DNA from: CAZADA01 sp964568975
GTDB taxonomy: Bacteria; Pseudomonadota; Alphaproteobacteria; Caulobacterales; Maricaulaceae
Direction: 5' to 3'
Assembly: GCA_964568975.1 (NCBI GenBank)
Contig: CAZMSO010000046.1
Coordinates: forward strand, 1-23,260
DNA length: 23,260 nucleotides
Shown piece after piece: positions 1 through 6,174 of the stretch; the first letter of the stretch is position 1, and each line of letters starts with the position of its first letter. The position numbers and the translations under genes were made by a program. Below the pieces are notes generated by a model. It searched no databases. It worked only from the letters and a program-made list of their open reading frames with translations, and had not been told where the DNA came from.

Positions 1-16
1 CGCCTCCCAGACGTCG

Positions 17-77
17 CGCCCCCGGGCGCCCCCCGGGCGCCCCCCGGGCGCCCCCCGGGCGCCCCCCGGGCGCCCCC
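17..77. repeat. 11-bp G+C-only tandem repeat
   Basis: Read directly: a unit CGCCCCCCGGG is repeated head to tail. The first copy (17-26) lacks one C, copies at 27-37, 38-48, 49-59 and 60-70 are identical, and a partial copy ends at 77. Each unit contains CCCGGG, and each junction forms a GGGCGCC palindrome, so the array can fold strongly on either strand. No function is evident. It lies about 200 bases upstream of the first cold-shock gene; I see no gene or clear promoter in 78-278. Confidence 0.93.
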
Positions 78-278
78 GCGCGGCTGGGTCGCAGGGTAAG
101 CCGTTGCGCGCAGCGGCCAAGCATGCCAGGTAGAGGCTCTGTTCGGGCGATCGATTGGCCCGGGAATGCGACGACCGCGCCTCTCATCAGGGCGTGCTGA
201 CCTTCCCGACACCGTGCGACCTGAGCACCTCTCGCAGGGCCCGGTCGGCCTTGCGTCACATCGGGAAGGAATTGGTTC

Positions 279-491
279 ATGGCCACTGGTACGGTCAAAT
301 TCTTCAATCACTCCAAAGGCTTCGGCTTCATCACGCCGGAAGGCGGCGGCGGCGATGTGTTCGTGCACATTTCCGCGGTCGAGCAGTCCGGCTTAGCTGG
401 CCTGAATGACGGGCAGAAAGTCACGTTCGACACCCAGCCCGACCCCCGCGGCAAGGGTCCCAAGGCGGTCAATCTCGCCCTGGCGGACTGA
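279..491 (+). CDS. Cold-shock protein, CspA family (copy 1)
   Basis: A 70-residue single cold-shock domain (OB fold) that binds single-stranded RNA/DNA in the cytoplasm and typically acts as an RNA chaperone. The two RNA-binding motifs are visible: RNP1 KGFGFI (residues 13-18) and RNP2 VFVHI (27-31). The length matches CspA (about 70). The ATG at 279 has a good ribosome binding site, GGAAGGA at 264-270. The C-terminal stretch PDPRGKGPKAVNLA is shared with the second copy at 780. Upstream (78-278) I find no convincing promoter; the long leader would fit the regulated 5' UTR known for csp mRNAs, but that is inference. Confidence 0.95.
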   Translation: MATGTVKFFNHSKGFGFITPEGGGGDVFVHISAVEQSGLAGLNDGQKVTFDTQPDPRGKGPKAVNLALAD

Positions 492-499
492 TCCATCGG

Positions 500-511
500 G
501 CGGGCGCCCGC
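500..511. repeat. Perfect 12-bp palindrome after csp copy 1
   Basis: GCGGGCGCCCGC lies 8 bases past the stop of the first cold-shock gene. It is self-complementary, but has no loop or T-run, so it is not a classical terminator. It may be chance in such G+C-rich DNA. Confidence 0.4.
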
Positions 512-779
512 GCGGCGTCCGCCCATCCGCGCCGCCTGCGCGCGGCGAAGTCGCGCCAGCGCCCCGCCCATCGCGGCGTGAATCAGAAGCCTTTTCAAAA
601 CATTTGCATCCCAGCCCTGCGCGTGTCAGAGCGAAGACGTTCAGGCGGACCATCAGCCTGGGAACGCCGCTGGGCGCGTCGTCGCGCGGCGGTCGATGTC
701 CCGCAGCGACGTGACGACCTGAGCAAGCCTTCGCGCGCGGCTCCGGTCGCGCGGTATTATTGCGGTGAGGACTGACCCC

Positions 780-992
780 ATGGCCACTGGCGTCGTGAAA
801 TTCTTTAATCAAACGAAAGGCTTCGGCTTCATCACGCCGGATGATGGCGGCAAGGATGTGTTTGTGCACATTTCCGCAGTGCAGCGGTCCGGCATGGACG
901 GCCTGATGGACGGCCAAAAAGTCACCTTCGACACCGAGCCCGATCCCCGGGGCAAAGGACCCAAGGCGGTGAATCTCGCCGCGGCGGACTGA
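780..992 (+). CDS. Cold-shock protein, CspA family (copy 2)
   Basis: A 70-residue cold-shock domain, 57 of 70 residues identical by my count to the copy at 279, so the two arose by duplication. RNP1 KGFGFI and RNP2 VFVHI are intact. I chose the ATG at 780, which aligns exactly with copy 1; an in-frame upstream codon at 765 would add MRTDP and is not needed. A TATTAT at 755-760 is a possible -10 element giving a short leader, with GTGAGG (764-769) as a possible ribosome binding site; no good -35 is seen. The 288-base gap separating it from copy 1 suggests its own transcription unit. Confidence 0.94.
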   Translation: MATGVVKFFNQTKGFGFITPDDGGKDVFVHISAVQRSGMDGLMDGQKVTFDTEPDPRGKGPKAVNLAAAD

Positions 993-1052
993 TGCGCGCG
1001 CCGCCTGCGGGTCCGCCTCCACCGAGAGGCGTTGACCGGGCGCACATTAACG

Positions 1053-1096
1053 ATTCCCAAGGGGCGCCCCTGCGCGTACAAGAACGCCTTGGGAAT
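1053..1096. repeat. Perfect 10-bp inverted repeat with nested palindrome
   Basis: ATTCCCAAGG (1053-1062) and CCTTGGGAAT (1087-1096) are exact reverse complements separated by 24 bases. Inside lies a second perfect palindrome, GGGGCGCCCC (1061-1070), which shares two bases with the left arm, so the two structures would exclude each other. There is no T-run after the right arm. Confidence 0.8.
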
Positions 1097-1230
1097 GCGG
1101 GAGATGCGGCCTTGGGCGTCGGCCGTCGGCGGCCATAGCGGGCCGGCGCGACCAGGACGCCAGCCCGGGTCATCCCCTCAGAACGGCGCGGTTGGCGACG
1201 AGGATCACCGGCGTCGAGGATGCGCTTGGG

Positions 1231-1260
1231 GTGACGGGGACCGTCACGCGGGGACCGTCA
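1231..1260. repeat. Stem-loop and direct repeat (GGGGACCGTCA twice)
   Basis: GTGACGG (1231-1237) pairs with CCGTCAC (1241-1247) around a GGA loop. GGGGACCGTCA occurs at 1236-1246 and again at 1250-1260, a 14-base period, and is followed by another G-rich run. The arrangement resembles a repeated regulator site about 130 bases upstream of the membrane-protein gene at 1393, but no regulator is known for it. Confidence 0.6.
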
Positions 1261-1392
1261 GGCGGGGCGCGACAGCGCCTGATGGCGCGTACAGTTGTGG
1301 TGTCGGCGGTGCGTTGTTCGGTGGGGGCCGGGGCGCAGCGGGGAGCCGGGGTTAGTGTGGGCCGTGCACGCGGTCGAATTTAGGGGAATGTC

Positions 1393-1740
1393 ATGCAAGA
1401 TCAAATCGCAAGTTACATTAGCGCGTATCTTGAGGGTGAACTCTTCGGAATTTCATTCGTTCAACTCACGATTTGGGTGGTGATTGGAACGATTGCAGGC
1501 TCGCTTCTACCGAAACCGCGACCCTTTGGCCTAATCGGCAGCATGATTGGCGGCATTCTGGGCGGTCTTCTTGCCGGTTGGTCTGTCGCGGAGTTTGATT
1601 TCTTAGACATTTCTCAGTATTTGAGCGGGGTCTCCCGCAGCCTTCGAGAGCCACTCAGCGCCGGCATATCGGCCTTTGCGGGCGCGGTGGTGGTGCTGGC
1701 CGTGCTGCGGCTTGTCGTGCCGAAGAGCATGCGTAACTAG
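1393..1740 (+). CDS. Small membrane protein, GlsB/YeaQ/YmgE-like
   Basis: A 115-residue protein with roughly three hydrophobic segments (about 22-37, 46-64 and 90-110). The first pair, with its Gly-rich IGxxAG...GxxGGxxxG pattern, resembles the small inner-membrane GlsB/YeaQ/YmgE (transglycosylase-associated) family, whose function is unclear. The ATG at 1393 has AGGGGA (1382-1387) 5 bases upstream. The opening third is visibly poorer in G+C than its neighbours (codons such as CAA, ATT, TTA), which may mean acquisition or weak codon selection. It shares QLTIW...IG...PRPFGL...M with the protein at 2000, so the two are paralogues. The family assignment rests on pattern only. Confidence 0.75.
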   Translation: MQDQIASYISAYLEGELFGISFVQLTIWVVIGTIAGSLLPKPRPFGLIGSMIGGILGGLLAGWSVAEFDFLDISQYLSGVSRSLREPLSAGISAFAGAVVVLAVLRLVVPKSMRN

Positions 1741-1861
1741 CCGCAGCCAGGGTTGAGGCGGTCGGCGCGGCGTCAGCCGCGCTCACCTTTCGTCGCCGGA
1801 CGGTGGACGCCTGCGCGCGCGGCACGGCTTTTGCTTCGCCTGGCGGTAAGGTTAAGCCGTG

Positions 1862-1905
1862 ACGCCAGCGCTCCGGCGCTGGCGTACGCGCCCGCCAGCG
1901 GGCGC
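1862..1905. repeat. Two consecutive perfect hairpins
   Basis: ACGCCAGCGC (1862-1871) pairs with GCGCTGGCGT (1876-1885) around TCCG; three bases on, GCGCCCG (1888-1894) pairs with CGGGCGC (1899-1905) around CCAG. Both stems are perfect and sit in the 259-base gap between the two membrane-protein genes. There is no T-run, so either a Rho-type or structural 3' end for the first gene, or a leader structure for the second. Confidence 0.75.
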
Positions 1906-1999
1906 TGCGGCGCCACAACAGGCAGGTCGGGCGATGGCGCAACCGGGAGACGTAGGATCGTCCTGCAGCGACGTCGCGACGTCGTTCACATACGCCTGC

Positions 2000-2311
2000 A
2001 TGAGCATTGACCAGCTGACGATCTGGATTGCAATCGGCCTCGCCACAGGTTTTTTCGCACGATCGGTGGTCAAAGGGCCGCGACCGTTCGGGCTGTTTTA
2101 CGACATGCTGCTTGGTCTCGCGGGGGTGTTCTTGACGGGCTTTGTGTTCAAGACGCTGCGGGTTGATCCGGCGCAGTGGGCCTATCTCGCTGTGGATTTG
2201 GACGCCGCCACCTCGATTTGGCTGAATGTGGCGTTGGCGGGCGTGATCGGCGCTTTCGTCATTCAAGGCGTCCTGCGCGCCGTCACCGGCTTCATCAAAG
2301 GCAAAGCCTGA
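2000..2311 (+). CDS. Small membrane protein, paralogue of the 1393 gene
   Basis: A 103-residue protein with three likely membrane spans (about 6-20, 32-52 and 73-95) and a short basic C-terminus. It shares the QLTIW, PRPFGL and Gly-spaced hydrophobic pattern with the 115-residue protein at 1393, so it belongs to the same GlsB/YeaQ-like group. I chose the ATG at 2000 because the homologous region begins at once; the frame stays open upstream to 1859 and an ATG at 1934 is possible, but the upstream residues (Arg/Pro/Ala/Gly) do not look like protein. No strong ribosome binding site precedes 2000. It converges with the minus-strand gene ending at 2358. Confidence 0.7.
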   Translation: MSIDQLTIWIAIGLATGFFARSVVKGPRPFGLFYDMLLGLAGVFLTGFVFKTLRVDPAQWAYLAVDLDAATSIWLNVALAGVIGAFVIQGVLRAVTGFIKGKA

Positions 2312-2357
2312 CCCGCGCCGACGCCGCCGCTGCGTCCGCGCGCGCCGCTGCAGAGGC

Positions 2358-2858
2358 TCACGACGGCGGATCCAACTCCAAGCGGAGCGTCGCTAAGGCG
2401 CGCGCGTAACCGCGGGCCGCGTTGTAGGCGGCGCGTGCGAGCGCGAGCGCAATGTCGCGCGTGATCACGTCCTGAGCCAGGGCGGGATCGGCTTTGGCGG
2501 TGGCCACGCACAGCGCCAGCGCCAGCGCCTCGCCGTCTTCGTCGGGGCCGGCCTCAGCGCGCACCGGCTCGGCCAAGTGATCAAGCGCCTCGTCCAGGCG
2601 CGCGACCGCGGCCACGACTTCCTCGACCGGGGCCCCATGGCGTCGCCGCCACGCGTCCATATCGCCCATCACCCGCGACGTCATCGCCGCCACAAGGGCG
2701 TCGGCCTCTTCGCGCTGGGCGTGCGGCGCGAATTGGCGCAGCGGCACGCCTTGGAACACGGCCCGCAACAGCACGGCCAGTTTTTCCGGATCCTGGATCG
2801 CGTGCGCCAGCGCTGCGCTTTCGATCATGCGGCGCGTCACTTCTCCTGCGTAAATCAA
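2358..2858 (-). CDS. Protein of unknown family, paralogue of the next gene
   Basis: A 166-residue, Ala-rich, predicted all-helical soluble protein that I do not recognise; no signal peptide or membrane segment is seen. It aligns along its whole length with the 169-residue protein encoded at 2898-3407: both have R..I..A..AH, LR.F, R.E.DALV, AW..RH.AP..EV, and a C-terminal DP.L..DVI.RD.A.A...A..AAR.YA.ALA.L. I chose a TTG start at 2858 because it places residue 1 level with the paralogue's Met and has GGGAGGGG (2861-2868) close upstream; an ATG at 2828 is the alternative. It lies 39 bases after the paralogue, probably co-transcribed. Confidence 0.8.
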   Translation of the reverse strand: MIYAGEVTRRMIESAALAHAIQDPEKLAVLLRAVFQGVPLRQFAPHAQREEADALVAAMTSRVMGDMDAWRRRHGAPVEEVVAAVARLDEALDHLAEPVRAEAGPDEDGEALALALCVATAKADPALAQDVITRDIALALARAAYNAARGYARALATLRLELDPPS

Positions 2859-2897
2859 CGCCCCTCCCGCCGGCGCGACGCCCGCCGCGCCGGGCCG

Positions 2898-3407
2898 CTA
2901 AGCGTGTGTCGGCGGCGTTACTTGGCAGGTCGGCAAGCGCGCCAACGCTGAGGCGTAATCCCGCGCCGCTGCGACCGCGACCTTAATGAACGCCCGCGCG
3001 ACGTCACGCGCAATCACGTCGTCGGTCAAGGAGGGGTCTGTGGCGACGCTGTCAAGCACCAGCGCCATCACCGTGGCTTCTGCATCATCGCGCGCGCGCC
3101 ATTGGGGCAGCGCCATCGCAATGCGCCCCTGAGCGCCATGTTCAAACAAATCCAGCCCGCGCGTCACCTCCGCCTCGGGGGCGTCGTGGCGCGCGGCCCA
3201 CGCCGCGAATGCGGTGCGCGCGCGCGCCCTCAGCGCCGTCACCAGTGCGTCGCATTCAGCGCGTCCCGCGGGGTCCACGAAATCGCGCAAACGCGCGCCG
3301 CCGATCAGCGCGCGCACCGCTTGCACGGCCGCGTCCGGATTTCTGACCATGTGCGCCGCAGCCAACGCGTCAATCAGCAGCCGCGCGGCCGGACCCAGTT
3401 CCGGCAT
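2898..3407 (-). CDS. Protein of unknown family, paralogue of the preceding gene
   Basis: A 169-residue helical protein, first of a two-gene paralogous pair on the minus strand. I chose the ATG at 3407, preceded by GGGAAGAG; the frame is open to 3473, but the extra residues (Arg/Gly-rich) are not shared with the paralogue. It keeps the common pattern: LR.F near residue 40, R.E.DALV about 50-56, AW..RH.AP about 69-77, and DP.L.DDVI.RD.A near the C-terminus. The conserved Asp, Arg and His positions could be functional. There is a 152-base gap from the redoxin gene upstream, so it may have its own promoter; none is obvious. Function unknown. Confidence 0.82.
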   Translation of the reverse strand: MPELGPAARLLIDALAAAHMVRNPDAAVQAVRALIGGARLRDFVDPAGRAECDALVTALRARARTAFAAWAARHDAPEAEVTRGLDLFEHGAQGRIAMALPQWRARDDAEATVMALVLDSVATDPSLTDDVIARDVARAFIKVAVAAARDYASALARLPTCQVTPPTHA

Positions 3408-3559
3408 GGCTCTTCCCAGGACCCTCACCCGGCGACCGCCTCTGACGCGCGGTTCGCCGCTTTCACAGTGCACACCCAGTCGTCACCGGCGCGCCGGGCG
3501 AAAGCAAGGCCGCGACGCGCTGTGGGCGCAGTCCCCGCGCGCGACCGTGGCGGCGACGC

Positions 3560-4114
3560 TTACGCCGCGCGCCATTTGATTGAACAGCCCAAAGACGCGT
3601 GCGCCTCAGCCGCAGCGCGTCCCTCAATCGCAGCGCGCATCGCCTCCACAAGCTCGCGCGGCGCATCCGCCGGCGGCGCCTCCAGCCGGCCCGCGTCAAG
3701 ACGGCCGCGATACACAAGACGCAGGTCAGCGTCATAGCCAAAGAAATCCGGCGTGCACACCGCGCCATAAGCGCGCGCGACGTCTTGGCTCTCATCGACC
3801 AGATACGGAAACGTAAAGCCATGCTCAGCCGCAAAGGCCGGCATGCGCGCCGGGGCGTCCGCGGGATAGGCGTCATAGTCGTTCGGCATAATCGCCGCCA
3901 GCCCCACGCCCAGCGCGTCCAAAATCTGGGCGTCGGCGGCGAAGCGCGGCGCAATCGCCTTCACATAGGGGCAGTGGTTGCAAATGAAGGCGACCACAAG
4001 GCCGTTGGGTCCGCGCGCGTCGTCGCGGGCCACCCGCACCCCTGCGGCGTCGGGCAGCGAGAAATCCGGGGCGACGGCGCCAAGCGCCGCCTCAGGCGTG
4101 TGCGTGAGCGCCAT
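3560..4114 (-). CDS. Thioredoxin-fold redoxin (AhpC/TSA-type)
   Basis: A 184-residue cytoplasmic thioredoxin-like protein of the AhpC/TSA–redoxin group, expected to act in thiol-disulfide or peroxide chemistry; the real substrate is unknown. APDFSL (15-20) begins the fold, and CNHCPYVKA (C45, C48) is the active-site region typical of this subfamily. The C-TPD-FF block (C120) holds the cis-proline-like segment, and the C-terminus ends in SLGCSIKW (C177), which I associate with the same family. There is no signal peptide. The ATG at 4114 has an excellent AGGAGG 8 bases upstream; the frame is open to 4366, but that is the shadow of the Nudix gene. It lies 31 bases after the Nudix gene, so the two probably form an operon. 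Confidence 0.92.
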   Translation of the reverse strand: MALTHTPEAALGAVAPDFSLPDAAGVRVARDDARGPNGLVVAFICNHCPYVKAIAPRFAADAQILDALGVGLAAIMPNDYDAYPADAPARMPAFAAEHGFTFPYLVDESQDVARAYGAVCTPDFFGYDADLRLVYRGRLDAGRLEAPPADAPRELVEAMRAAIEGRAAAEAHASLGCSIKWRAA

Positions 4115-4145
4115 TTGGGCTCCCTCCTGCGGTGAGTGTCCGGCC

Positions 4146-4604
4146 TCACCAGTCCACAGCGGGCGGACGATCAAACAGCGCCTCCTCGATCCGGCGGCGC
4201 GTCGCGGGCGTCGTGCCGTCGGGGGTGTCACGCGCGTCGGTCCACAAAACCTCGAGGATTTCCGCGTCGGGCGCGCGCACCGCCGGCTGGTCGACGCGCG
4301 TGCGATACACCAGGACATGATCGTTTGGAAACCGCACGTGATTGGCGTGGACGCTGACCAGCTCAAAGGGCGCGATGGCGACTGCGCCCGTTTCCTCCGT
4401 CAGCTCGCGGGCGGCCGCCTCGGGCGCGCGCTCGCCGCGCTCCACGCCGCCGCCGGGCAAATGCCAGCCGGGCGTGTAGCTGTGGCGCACGAGCGCAATG
4501 CGCCCGTCCGGCGCGGCGGCGATCACGCGCACGCCCAGTGTGAGGGAGCGCGCACGCCGCCACCACCATTGAAACACACGGTCCCGTAACGTGATGTGGC
4601 TCAT
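4146..4604 (-). CDS. Nudix hydrolase
   Basis: A 152-residue Nudix-fold enzyme that hydrolyses a nucleoside diphosphate linked to another group, with Mg2+ held by the Nudix-box glutamates. The full box Gx5Ex7REUxEExGU is present from G52 to A74 (E58, R66, E67, E70, E71). HLPGGG just ahead of it is typical. The substrate cannot be told from the sequence. The N-terminus is basic and aromatic (FQWWWRRAR), which is less common and could contact membrane or nucleic acid. The ATG at 4604 has only a weak ribosome binding site (GAAAG). It is the first gene of a likely two-gene unit with the redoxin, and divergent from the peptide gene at 4753. Confidence 0.93.
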   Translation of the reverse strand: MSHITLRDRVFQWWWRRARSLTLGVRVIAAAPDGRIALVRHSYTPGWHLPGGGVERGERAPEAAARELTEETGAVAIAPFELVSVHANHVRFPNDHVLVYRTRVDQPAVRAPDAEILEVLWTDARDTPDGTTPATRRRIEEALFDRPPAVDW

Positions 4605-4663
4605 CTTTCGACCCCGGCGTCGTCGCGCCGCGCGGCTGCTGATCCGCCGCGCGCCGCCGCGAC

Positions 4664-4691
4664 GCCCCCCAACACTGGCCCCCCAACACTA
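4664..4691. repeat. Two tandem copies of a 14-bp C-rich motif at a promoter
   Basis: GCCCCCCAACACT occurs at 4664-4676 and 4678-4690, in a 14-base period, so the two copies differ only in the base that follows. The second copy runs into the proposed -35 element at 4690-4695. Such placement, in the divergent gap between the Nudix gene and the peptide gene, is what a regulator-binding site would look like. The regulator is unknown. Confidence 0.7.
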
Positions 4692-4717
4692 GACCGGGCG
4701 CCCGCGTCGGCTATAAA
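4690..4717 (+). promoter_or_regulatory. Probable sigma-70-type promoter for the 26-residue peptide
   Basis: A -35-like TAGACC (4690-4695) and a -10 TATAAA (4712-4717) are separated by 16 bases. The A+T-rich -10 stands out in this G+C-rich DNA. It would start transcription near 4724 and give a leader of about 28 bases before the ATG at 4753. Confidence 0.65.
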
Positions 4718-4752
4718 AGCGCCCAGACGCCCGCGCAAATTGGAGATGGTGA

Positions 4753-4833
4753 ATGTTCGCGCTTTTGGCCCTCGGCGCCGTGGTTGTGGCCGCTCTTGTT
4801 CTCAACCTGATCGATTATCGCCGCGTGGATTAA
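4753..4833 (+). CDS. 26-residue single-span membrane peptide
   Basis: A very short frame beginning MFALLALG and ending IDYRRVD, with one hydrophobic helix (about residues 2-20) and a basic C-terminal tail, so by the positive-inside rule the C-terminus would face the cytoplasm. Support: a ribosome binding site GGAG (4742-4745) 7 bases before the ATG, a promoter at the right distance (4690-4717), and a clean hydrophobic pattern in only this frame. Its last 32 bases overlap the end of the hybrid kinase gene on the other strand. Function unknown; peptides of this type often attach to larger membrane complexes. An overlapping frame from the ATG at 4746 is Arg-rich and not credible. Confidence 0.62.
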   Translation: MFALLALGAVVVAALVLNLIDYRRVD

Positions 4834-6028
4834 GCGCGTGGCCCCCACGCGCGTCGGGCGACCCGTCCTCAGCGGCGTAGAGCACCTGGGTGATGGCGCG
4901 CGACAGCTCCAGCGCCACGATCGGCTTGGGGACAAACGCGTTCATGCCCGCCGCGAACGCCGAGGCGCGCAGGCGCGCGTCGCTGTCGGCCGACATGCCG
5001 ATCACGGGCGTGCTGGCGCGGCCGTCCGGGAGCGCGCGGATCGCGCGCGTCGCTGCGCACCCATCAATCGTCGGCATCCGCACGTCCATAACGATGACGT
5101 CAAAGCGCCGCCGCTCAAGCGCGGCTAACGCGCTGGGCCCATCCTCCGCCACCTCCACATCGTGATCGAGGGCCTCCAACAAGAGCCGCAACACGTTCCT
5201 GTCCGCGGCGCTGTCATCGACAACCAGGGAGCGTGTGCGGCGCAAAGGATCAAGGTCGCGGATCCGCCGACGCCGCTCCACACTCTGCGTCGCCGCCTGA
5301 GGGTCAGCAAGGGGCAGCGTAAACGTCGCGCTGAAGGTCGCGCCGCTGACGGCATCGCTGCGCACGTGGATGTCGCCCCCCATCAACCGCGCTAAGCGCT
5401 GGGCGATCGCCAGACCGAGGCCTGCGCCGTCATGGCCGCGAGTGCGCGACATGTCGCCCTGATGAAATGGGTCGAACAAGCGCGCCGCCATCTCCGCACA
5501 CACCCCGGCGCCGGTGTCCGTCACGTCGACGCGCACCTGGTCCTCACCCACGCTGTGAGCCTCGATTGTAATGGCGCCGTGGTCGGTGAATTTGACGGCG
5601 TTGTCCACGAGGGCTGAGAGCACGCGCAGGATCTGGTCCGGATCGCCCAGCCGATAGGCCGACAATGTGGGATCGATATGGGCGTTGAGCGTCAGGCCCT
5701 TCGCGGCGGCGCAAGGCTCGAACCGCGCGACGATTAAGGCCAGCTTGCGCGCGACGGAGAGCGGACGCGCTTCCACCGTCACCATGTCTTCCGCCAAGGC
5801 CGCATGCAGCAAGAAGGTGTCGACGATCTCCAACACATTGGCCGCCGCGTCAGCGGCAAGATCCACGTGCCGACGTTGGGCCTCGTCCAGGGGCGAACGT
5901 TTCAGAATGTCGAGAACGCCAATCACCGTCGTCAGCGGCGTGCGCACCTCATGCGCCATCCGCGCGAGGAAGGCGCTGCGCGCCTCCGCCGCCAAGGGAC
6001 CGTCCGCGTCGCCTGCGTCATTCATCAT
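4802..6028 (-). CDS. Sensor-less hybrid histidine kinase with receiver domain
   Basis: A 408-residue cytoplasmic hybrid kinase: HisKA with phosphoacceptor H26 in MAHEVRTPL, a HATPase_c domain (N-box DNAVKF, G1 DTGAG, G2 GAGLGLAI) to about residue 240, then a receiver domain (about 265-385) with the acidic pair VVDDS, phosphoacceptor D315 in VIVMDVRMP, a Ser in the switch position and Lys in PKP. There is no membrane span or sensor domain before HisKA; only about 20 residues precede it. Input must therefore come from a partner protein, and phosphate probably leaves through an Hpt protein not seen in this window. I chose the ATG at 6028 (AAGG 9 bases upstream); TTG at 6037 and ATG at 6025 are alternatives. 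The gene stands alone. Confidence 0.92.
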   Translation of the reverse strand: MMNDAGDADGPLAAEARSAFLARMAHEVRTPLTTVIGVLDILKRSPLDEAQRRHVDLAADAAANVLEIVDTFLLHAALAEDMVTVEARPLSVARKLALIVARFEPCAAAKGLTLNAHIDPTLSAYRLGDPDQILRVLSALVDNAVKFTDHGAITIEAHSVGEDQVRVDVTDTGAGVCAEMAARLFDPFHQGDMSRTRGHDGAGLGLAIAQRLARLMGGDIHVRSDAVSGATFSATFTLPLADPQAATQSVERRRRIRDLDPLRRTRSLVVDDSAADRNVLRLLLEALDHDVEVAEDGPSALAALERRRFDVIVMDVRMPTIDGCAATRAIRALPDGRASTPVIGMSADSDARLRASAFAAGMNAFVPKPIVALELSRAITQVLYAAEDGSPDARGGHALNPRGDNRSG

Positions 6029-6174
6029 CGAGCACAACCTTAAGGCGCTTTACCACACCCCCACCCGAATTTGGCGCCAAGCATCAGCGTTTGGGGTTGC
6101 TAGTTCATGAAACCGCCGCCCCGCCCTGGTGATCCAAGGGGGCGCATGCACGCATGAGTTGTGCTGTGTGAACA

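Larger units (their letters stand above)
993..1392. other. 400-base gap without a convincing gene
   Basis: No open frame here has recognisable protein features; a 107-codon plus-strand frame beginning near 1032 is Arg/Gly-rich and looks like a by-product of G+C content. The gap contains a long inverted repeat (1053-1096), a repeated GGGGACCGTCA motif (1231-1260), and just before the next gene a ribosome binding site. It could hold a structured RNA or an operator region. Confidence 0.6.

Noticed and set aside
17..77. CRISPR array at the left end (or at 23207-23260)
   Set aside because: Units of 11 or 14 bases with no spacers, and no cas genes.
393..1022. A 209-codon minus-strand frame across both cold-shock genes
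   Set aside because: It is antisense to two clear CspA genes, and repeats itself because the two genes are paralogous; G+C-rich DNA opens such frames.
1032..1355. A 107-codon plus-strand frame in the gap before 1393
   Set aside because: TTG start with no ribosome binding site, Arg/Gly composition, and inverted repeats inside; no sign of a folded protein.
1655..2266. A 203-codon minus-strand frame opposite the second membrane-protein gene
   Set aside because: Arg/His/Gln-rich shadow of the hydrophobic gene on the other strand.
3102..3737. A 211-codon plus-strand frame
   Set aside because: Antisense to the unknown-family gene and the redoxin, with basic low-complexity composition.
4746..4880. 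Start at the ATG 4746 in another frame, instead of the 26-residue peptide
   Set aside because: It gives an Arg/Gly/Cys-rich product with no hydrophobic pattern, and the ATG lies too close to GGAG.
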